From the NCBI GenBank assembly GCA_973895155.1, contig OZ316893.1, forward strand, positions 11,718,001 to 11,782,000: DNA of 64,000 nucleotides, read 5' to 3'. The translations under genes and the position numbers were made by a program. This stretch comes from Marsupella aquatica. Its lineage: Eukaryota; Marchantiophyta. Shown piece after piece: positions 56,620-64,000 of this stretch (the stretch's first letter is position 1; every line of letters begins with the position of its first letter). The notes under the pieces are model-generated. The model searched no databases and was not told the origin of the DNA. It saw nothing but the letters and a program-made list of their open reading frames with translations.

Positions 56620-57675
56620 ATGGGAACTGAGATGAATCCAACTGACATGGAGAGGTTTTCATCTTTGATTGTTGCTTACTTACATGGAATGAAGAAGAAG
56701 GAGATGGAGGAGAATAAGAAGAAATAGTTGCTTGGTAGGATCACAAAGTACCTACACTCGGTTCTTACATAGCAAGGAGAATTTGATGGGCGGAATGCAA
56801 CCAAGTAACTCAAGGGGTGCTGGACGGAGGCTACAGTTCATAAGATGGATGCAGAAGTTGCAATCAAGGAGTTTGTATCTTTAGTAGAACCTGAACTCAA
56901 GGGAATTGTTACTACCTTGATAGATGGAGCTACTGGAGAAAAGGCATGGAAGGTCTTTGAGTTGAAAATGAAATAAGAATTTCAGCTTGAAGATCCATAT
57001 CGGGTTACTCAAGCATCTTTCCTTGATTGGATGACCGATAGAAACAAGAAGTTGGGACCTCAAGAGCTGATAAGGGAGTTTACAAAGAAGTTCAATCAGC
57101 TTCCTGAGATTGGTTTTGAAGTTATCAAGGTACAGAAGGCTACTTTACTTAACCAAGCTGCTGATGAGAAACTTCAAGATGAGTTAGAACTTGCTCTGGA
57201 ATTGATGAACCCAAGTCGTGGAGCCAGTCCACCAACTTGGGAGGAGATTGAGATTGTTGTGCTTAGGGTCAGCCAAAAGCATAGAAAAAAGAAGCTGAGT
57301 CATGAAGGTGCTCTAGATGCGGTTGCACCTGTGACTTCTATGAGGAGAATGGAGAAAATGAAGTCAACAATTGGTAGGGGTGAGAAAAGCATGGACAAAA
57401 TGGATGAGTTGTCTGAACTCATGAAAAATCTTACTATTCTTGCCACCCAAGCCTTCGAGCAGATGGGAGAAGGTGCATCAAAACCAGCGCCAAGAGGTGG
57501 TCCAGGAGCTGGGAGTTTCATTGGTGGAGCAAGGAGTTGGAATTGTATTTGGTGTGACAGCAAGGAGCACTCGAGCCGTGAATGCGGGGAGCTTTTTGTT
57601 GCTCTGAGAGAGAGTATAGTCAAGTTCATTGATCATGATGGCATAAGAAAGCTTGTTTATCATGATTCAAGATAA
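56620..57675 (+). pseudogene. Decayed gypsy gag
   Basis: A frame starting MGTEMNPTDMERFSS at about 56620 is broken by at least four stops (near 56725, 56770, 56805 and 56973). It is then open from 57031 to 57675. The open part contains a gag-like helical region (FTKKFNQLPEIGFEVIKVQK) and one knuckle-like CIWCDSKEHSSREC near the end. The spacing is close to a CCHC finger. Confidence 0.7.
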
Positions 57676-60099
57676 CTTATTCCAGTAAACACAAACAAGG
57701 GCGGTATGAAGATGTTGGTGGAGAGAAGAATAATTGAACATCATACTTCAACCATTGCATCAGCTTTTGGAGATCAGGATGAGCATGAAACAGATGTTTA
57801 CACCTCTTTGGGAGTTCTTCATCAGCAGAGACAAACAAGAAGAGACTAGCAGAGTTTGTAAGGTGGAAGTCAGGTTGGAGTGATCCAGTATTGATTTCTT
57901 CTTTCACTATAGAAGTGGGATCTCTATGGGATTCTATGGTGGAGGAGAAACAAAAGTTGTCGGAACCTTTGGAAGAACGTGCTAAAGGAAAACAGAAGGT
58001 TGAGCCTGGACCCTCTATTTTGCAGCCATCATCAGGAGTCCCAACAAGGAGGAGTGTTCAATTTGAAGATAGAGGAAGTACAACAAAGGAGCCTACTTTG
58101 ACTCCTTCATCCTCAAAGGAGATGGAAGTGGTAAAAAAAGAAGGTGGAAAAGAAAGGACCTGGTTGGGTCCTTGGAAGAGATGTTGAGTAGCACATTGCG
58201 TATGATCAAGTTGCTGAAAAGTTTTGGAAAGCGAAGGTGAGTGGAGTCACCAATGAGGAGTTTTTTGCTTGCATGAACTCAAAGGCTCAAGATGCATTAC
58301 TTGCAAAGGTGAAACAAAAACACTTTTACAAAGAAGGACCTCATGCCTTGGGAATGAAGGTTTTTTCTGATGTTGATGAAGATGGAGAAGGTTCAATTGT
58401 TTCTCAAGCCAGTGTGGAGTGTGAAGTGTATCAAGTGAATGCGGAGAAGATCCCTAGACCACAGATGCTAGGGTCTTCAACAAAGGAAGTTCCTGAACCA
58501 AAGATGTCAAGAGTTGAGGTATTGGAGAGGTGAAAACCATTGGTGAAAGCAACAACAGGATTTGAGTGACCCAGGATATGACAAAAATTAGTCGAGAAGA
58601 GGTGCTCAAGGCCTCACAAAGTGTGTGGGTCATGTGTGCTTCAGCTATGAAGAATCCTGATTCAGGAGACGACAAGGAGTCCATCTTGGAGCCATTTTGG
58701 GCAAGAACTTGCTCAGTTGTGAAGGTAGAGCTTGTAGGAATGGAGGGCAAAGCTTGAGCATTGATTGACACAGGATCTGAGGTGAATCTGATGTCAAGAA
58801 GCATCTATGATCTTGGGCAATGGATGATTGATTGTGATACTCAATGGTCTGTCAACTCAATCAATCGTTCAAAGAATATACTTTGGGGAGGATGCCCTAT
58901 CTGAGTATCAGTGAAGGTTGGTCATGTGATAGAACCAACTAACATCTTTGTGCATGATAGCTTGCCCTATGATCTCATTCTAGGGCAACCTTATATTACT
59001 CAAACTCGAATGAAGTACACTTAGATCCTACCAGATGGCACTCATATGGCAAAGGTGAGGAATCGAGATGAATTGCAAGTTATCCAATTTTTTGTAGTGA
59101 AACCTGGACATTGGAGGAATCGAAAGGAGTTGAGAGGACCTGAACCCAAGGAGGGAAATGAGGATTTCCGAAAGGCATCTCGTTAAGCAATTCGGGAAGG
59201 TGGGGCGCCATCGCCAATGACCCGCTAGTGACTTGGAATGTGAATAGTTTGTTGGCAAGCTCATTTGAAGGTGAAAGTTTACATTGTCAAATTTCTTATG
59301 TGAAAGTGTGCGAAGCTACTAAAAAATTCAAACAGAAAATTGCATGGATTGAGGATACTATGCAAATACATGGATTGCCTAGAGGAAAGTGAAGAGATTG
59401 AAGACCTTCTAGATGAAGAAGTAGAAGTGTTTTTGAAAGAAATAATTGAAGGTCTTTCAGGGAAGAAAGCTCATATAGAAATCAATCATGAGCTGTATGG
59501 CGAGTTGTCTCAATTTGTTGAGGACAACACCAAGTACAAAACAGTGGAGAAGAAAGTGAGACCAACAACAATTCCTTTATCTTTGGATGCTAGGGAGATT
59601 TTGGAGAAGGCTGGTAAAGAGACCAGTCTTAGAGATCGGACTAAGATTGGCCATAAATTCACGAAGGAGACCCTTAATCAACTAAGGATTGGTGATAATG
59701 GGTTGCTGACAAAATAAGAGAGAGAGGAGTTTTGGCAAATGATTGGTGAGCATGGTAAGGCTTTTGCCTTTTGTCCTGAAGAGATCATGGGATGTGTGGA
59801 TCTTAGTGTTGTTACTCCTATGGTAATTTTCACTGTCCCACATGTTCATTGGGACTTGAAACCCATTCCAATGCCCAAGGCTTTGTTACCCAAACTTATT
59901 GATCTATTGAAGGAGAAGCTTTCCACTAGGATTTTGGAAAGAGCAGATGCACCTTATTCTAATCGTTGGTTTATCATTCGTAAGAAAAATGGTAAACTTA
60001 GATTTATTTAGGACATGCAACCACCTAACAAGGTTACTATTTGCAATACTAGAATAGGACCTATAGTAGATGAGTTTGCGGAAGAATTTGCTGGTAGAG
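57676..60099 (+). pseudogene. Decayed gypsy protease and RT N-terminus, truncated
   Basis: The protease motif ALIDTGSEVNLMS (about 58757-58800) has a standard D-T-G triplet but follows an in-frame TGA. LPYDLILGQPY near 58970 is the second retropepsin block. RT begins at about 59739 with VHWDLKPIPMPKALLPKLIDLL and PYSNRWFIIRKKNGKLRFI, then DEFAEEFAG, where sequence is cut at 60100. The RT catalytic site, RNase H and integrase are absent. Several stops and frame changes occur, so nothing here is functional. Confidence 0.75.
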
Positions 60100-61140
60100 T
60101 GTGACGGAGTTTCCGTCACCAAAATCCTCAATAATTGTCTACTGGGTTGTGCCATGTAAATAACCATTGTAAATAAGCCGTTTTTTTAATTTTTGAGTTA
60201 ATTCCGTTCTTTCAAGTTGGTGCTACCAAGAGGACTTTACTTTATTTCCTTCTCAAAATTGTTCTAAATGGTCACGACAACCTTAGGGGGGCAATGGTGG
60301 CCTGGCCATTTTGCTTGAACCATTGTCAAGTTCCCCCTATAAGTCCAAGGGGTTAACTTTTCTTTTTGGGGTTAAATGGGTATAACCACAACAAGGGCCA
60401 AAAGAAGAGAATGAGTTCTTTTGAGAGGTTAAAAGTTGTTGGAGTAAGGACGCCACCTGGCATCTCCATAAGGTAAGTCGGGGCGCGGGAGGCAACCGAG
60501 GCGCATGGCAAGAAGGAGCTGGGGGGATTAAACCCCTCTTGAGGAGCCCTCTTAATAGGGCCCCGCGAATGAACAGAGGAAAGGAGGAGCGCCGCGAGGA
60601 AAGAAGGAGCACCGCAAGGAAAGGAGGAGCGCCGCGAGGGAAGGAGGAGCCCCGCGAGTAGGCGAGGCACAGCTGCAAGGAAAGAAGAAGCGCCGCAAGG
60701 AAAGAAGGAGCGCCGCGAGGAAAAGAGAAGCTCCGTGAGTAGGCGAGGCGTATCCGCAAGGAAGAAGGGGGCTGCCAGGGCGTAGGCGAGGCGCAGCCGC
60801 GAGGAGGAGTAAAGGGGGTGTCGGCAAACAAGGTGCAACCGCGAGGGAAAATTAGCAAAGGAGCCACGGGGTTTCCTTTTTTTCCTATTTTCTCACTCCC
60901 TCTCTTTTGCAAGACTAACTCTTGCCGAAAGCAAAAACTCGGGCTCTCTCTCAACTCTTGCCGAAAGCTCTCTCCACATTTTGCAATTATTCTGGAAGCT
61001 CTTTCTCATGGTCAATTGTTGGGGCTTGTTGGCATGATTCTTCCAGGCATTAGCGGCAGCAGCACGGAGTGGTTTCTGGGGGAATTGAGGGTAATTGATT
61101 GATTGGGATACGGGGGCCGTTTCGGGCCAGGGAATTGACA
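60100..61140 (+). repeat. Probable LTR inserted in the gypsy RT
   Basis: RT coding stops abruptly at TGTGACGG (60100), which starts a near-perfect hairpin (GTGACGGAGTTTCCGTCAC). A plausible end is ATTGACA at 61140, giving TGT...ACA termini. The following sequence is not a standard primer site, so the right border and LTR identity are tentative. Confidence 0.35.
60560..60810. repeat. GC-rich minisatellite, 20-24-bp unit (GGAGCGCCGCGAGGAAAGAA)
   Basis: About ten degenerate copies alternate GCGCCGCGAGGAAAGGAGGA with variants GCACCGCAAGG and GCCCCGCGAGTAGGCGAGG. All frames on the minus strand remain open, giving three spurious overlapping ORFs. Confidence 0.85.
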
Positions 61141-61185
61141 TTGCTACGGGTGATGGGAATTGGTAATTGAGGATTTGATTTCTGG

Positions 61186-63037
61186 ATGTTGGATCAACCG
61201 GAGTTTAGTGCGGCACGCATTTGGAGATACAAGGCTGCTTACCGTGACTACATTGAGACATTGATTGCAAGAGAGAGAGAAGAGAGAGAAGCTACGATGA
61301 GTACTGGACTGGCGGCAAGTTCCGCACCGGTGAGTAGGAAGGTTTTCCGTCAAATTTATCCCAAAACCTCCGCCAAGGTGATGGAGGATTGTGGGAATAT
61401 TTTTCTGGCCACCGGGCTCACGGAGTTCATGAAGGTGGAGATTACAATCCCTTCGGGGAAGAATTGGAACATTGAGGCCGGGATGGAGTTACGCACGGAA
61501 GGAATCTACTTTGAATGTCTCCAACGGGTACTGCCCCATGTGGAGTTAGCTAAGCTTCTATTTCTGGAGAACCAACAATTCTCATTCACACCTCAAAACA
61601 TAAGGGGAGAGCTCACGTTGACAATGGTGGCCGGTTGGGTGATTAATCCCACCTCCACTACTTCCATTCCTCTTTCCGCCGTCAAGGATGCTGAGCACAA
61701 GGGATTTCTGGCCAAGGTTCATCAATGGATCCTTGGTAACGTGCAATCCGGGGTGGTGAATGGAGAGAATTTCGTGGTAGCTATGGACATCCAGCCCATG
61801 TGTACGGATGGTGGTACTACGGGTTGAAGAAGCTATTGGACGCCGATCCCGGGAGTGTGAAACCAGGTGGGGCTGTACATTTGATGGGGTCATTTTTGCT
61901 GGCCAGAGCAAAAGGGTGGATTTTTTCCTAGGGACAGGAAGACTCTGGATCATCCCTTACCACGGAAATCAGGAGTATTGCCACTACCATCTTGGGGAAA
62001 CTAACGGAGGGATCATCGTCGGCGGTTGGGAATGATAATAGAGAGGAAGAAAACCAGGATGAGGACTCCACATTGGAGTGACTTGAATCACTTGTGGAAG
62101 ATCCGGAGGAGCCCCTGGTCTACGACATTCCTGATGTCTACCTAGCGGAGTTACGGGATTTCCGGCAGGGAGTTCATGAGGGACTCAAGCTAGTCCACGC
62201 ATTGAGAGATTCTCTCAAGTAGGCCACCGCCAGAATAGAGACTTTGGAGCACAGTGCCCTATCTATGAAGGAGGTGATCAAGGCCAAGGAGGAGGCCATT
62301 CATGAGAAGGTTAATCTTCTCCAAGCAGCTCACGTAGAGATCTCCAACTTGAAGGGAGCCTTGTCCACCAAGGCCAAGGAAGCGGAAGAGGTTGGAGTAT
62401 TGAAACAAGCATTGGCCAAAGAGAAGCAGAATTCTGGAGAGGTGGTGGAGTTAAGAGCCCAGGTGGGAGCACTGCGGAGTCAAATGGTGATCTTTGAGAC
62501 AAGGGCTAAGAGGAGTGAGGCCTTGAGTCTGGGGAAACGGAAGAGCCCCTGCACACCTAGCTCCACACTTTCCCCGAATTTGATCTCCAGGGCCATTGAG
62601 ATGGTGGTAAAGGAAGTCAGTGGGAAGTATGGACCCCTGTTGGATGCCGCCAAGAAGAGTCAAGAGAAGAGCAAGAACTTAGAGAAGAAGCTCAGGGAGG
62701 TACGTAAATCGTTACAGGAGGCTCAGGTCAACGCGAGGACCCCAGGGATGCCACCGTGATCTTTCACCCCTGGGACTCCCATAGCCACCGGGCAGGTTTT
62801 ACCGTTGGAGTTCCGGTCCGGTGAAGAGGCTGCCTTATGGAAGGACACCATTGGTGAGGGGTACATCAAAGCATGGCAGGCCTTGGCCATTTGAGGAAGC
62901 AGGGGAGCACTAGCACAAGGAGTACCCCGGTGAAGAAAAAGAGGGGTGAAGTGGCACTCACTCCAGTGGAGAGTGATGAGGAGGCCCACTCACGGGGCTC
63001 AAGCCAGGGCACCGTGAGTGAAGAGGAGGAGAATTAG
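61186..63037 (+). pseudogene. Coiled-coil/NLS element protein, unrecognised family, broken
   Basis: A single protein can be traced across several lesions. The N-terminal globular part (61186-61797) ends near NFVVAMDIQP. A frameshift near 61798 leads into VYGWWYYGLKKLL and FLLARAKGWI. In-frame stops follow at 61929, 62079 and 62220. A coiled coil (62244-62520, with VKEVSGKYGPLL beyond) runs to a stop at 62757. A second frame change near 62895 leads to a basic PVKKKRGEV and an acidic end with stop at 63035-63037. The order globular, coiled coil, basic NLS-like, acidic tail resembles the extra ORF at 18629-22227, without evident sequence identity. It probably belongs to the LTR element starting at 60100. 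Confidence 0.5.
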
Positions 63038-64000
63038 AGTGGTCGTACGGATGTGGTTGTACGGCCCCTTGACTTTTCCACTTTTTTGTGAGGGGTCACT
63101 CACGGGCTTGTTGGAAAGAGCTCACGGAGATGATTCCAACAAGAGGCGGCGCTCCTCAAACGGAGCCAGGATGAGCAAGTTAGGGCCCGACGAAGTTGGG
63201 TTTACGGATACTGAAACGACCATAACTTGGTCGTCCAATGTCCGTTGCAAGAGCGGTTGAGTGATTCATGATTAGGAGGAGGGGGACTATCCAGGGGTGA
63301 ACTCAGAAGTGCAAGTGGAAGGGCACCTAGTTTCGGCCATTGTTAGGTTCCTTGCAATTTCACGGTTCACGGAGTAATGTTGGGGCGTCGTCGAAGGCAC
63401 CGTCGGCCCCATTGTTAGTTTAGGGTTTAGGGTTTTAGAAGCATGTGTGCGCCGCATGATTTTAGTTTAGGGGTTTCTTAGTGAAGGATTTTGCGGGCGC
63501 CGCTAGGGTAAGCCACCATCGTTGTGGCCCCGTGAGGGGTGCTTTGGTGTGTTTTTTGGTATTTAGGGGGAGAACCCCGGAGTAGCTAGGGGGGAACTCA
63601 GTCTAGTGTTTGTTTCGGGGAGTTAGCTCATAGCCAGAAAAGGGGAATCAAGCCAGAGTAATGAGGTAGAGGTGTAGCACTTGCCCAATGAGGCAGCAGT
63701 TGGGCAGACGGCCGGAGGCCGGGTTGTCCTTGCAATGTGTTACAACGTTTTGCCAAAAGATATGGATTTGGTTTGATTCCTCAAGTTTTGGTGTGGCGTT
63801 ATCTTTTCTGGTTCAAGATTGTGTTCTTTCCGCAAGAAGTGTCTAAGGAATCCTTGCACGGTTTGGTCAACCCTGTGAGTAGGAGGGGTGGTGACAACAC
63901 TCCACCAACGACCAATAGGAGTGTGTGTGTGGCGTAGTCCATGGGACTTGATGAAAAGCAGAGCGGCTAGTCGGTAGACTTGATCAAAAATTACATTTCC
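63038..64000 (+). other. Unassigned; possible 3' end of an LTR element
   Basis: No gene is supported. A purine-rich TTTAGGGGGAGAACC near 63570 could be a polypurine tract, but no matching LTR start can be confirmed before the window ends. A short TTTAGGG run (63418-63440) is noted. Confidence 0.3.

Noticed and set aside
60337-60954. Minus-strand ORFs of 205, 161 and 91 codons
   Set aside because: All three frames are open across a GC-rich minisatellite; the low-complexity Leu/Ser/Phe/Pro peptides are repeat artefacts.
63418-63440. Interstitial telomere repeat
   Set aside because: Only two to three TTTAGGG-like units; too short to mean telomeric origin, and telo-box-like motifs are common in plant DNA.

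Overview
The window looks like repeat-dominated nuclear DNA from a plant or streptophyte, probably a non-seed lineage, though no diagnostic host gene fixes this. The evidence is plant-type Ty3/gypsy and Ty1/copia LTR retrotransposons, a CACTA element, a plant CACTA-type (PTTA-like) protein remnant, a GNOM-like ARF-GEF fragment, and short GT-AG introns. I see no intact host gene, tRNA, rRNA or CRISPR array. Nearly everything is mobile DNA, much of it nested.

Layout: 1-6980 holds decayed minus-strand coding remnants (one PTTA-like) and unassigned DNA. 6999-12295 is the 3' part of a gypsy retrotransposon, cut off inside integrase. It shares an LTR with a complete copy of the same element (about 11333-23139: LTR, PBS, gag, protease, RT-RNaseH-integrase, a large extra ORF, LTR). 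The two 5.3-kb copies differ at about 21 positions, almost all transitions. The extra ORF looks spliced by a 98-nt intron and encodes a coiled-coil protein with a nuclear localisation signal, not an envelope.

23480-23960 (minus) is a GNOM-like pseudogene scrap. 25446-32158 is a young copia element with 332-bp LTRs, a perfect 5-bp target duplication (AATAT), an in-frame stop between gag and pol, an altered protease active site and a frameshift after RT. 32690-37127 (minus) is a LINE split by an LTR-like insertion. 37165-38179 is a broken, intron-containing integrase-core gene. 39620-43925 contains minisatellites and a 158-bp tandem array into which a 2.8-kb non-autonomous CACTA element (TSD CTG) has inserted.

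The most interesting object is an 11.4-kb DNA transposon at 44865-56254. It has 29-bp perfect terminal inverted repeats beginning GGTCAATTGCAAGC and apparent 4-bp target duplications (GATC). On the plus strand it carries a multi-exon DDE-type transposase-like gene, and on the minus strand two genes: a coiled-coil/RING-like/NLS protein and a possible OB-fold protein. Its transposase exon is interrupted by a 369-bp MITE with a related inverted repeat (GGTCAAAAGCAAGC) and a 4-bp duplication (TTTG); removing the MITE in silico restores the frame. The transposon itself seems to sit inside the LTR (44041-44864 plus 56259-56473) of a decayed gypsy element whose gag, protease and RT follow to 60099. 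That element is cut by a further LTR-like sequence at 60100, which is followed by a decayed coiled-coil ORF (61186-63037).

All calls are by eye. Family names rest on motifs I recognise; exon borders rest on frame continuity and GT-AG sites.
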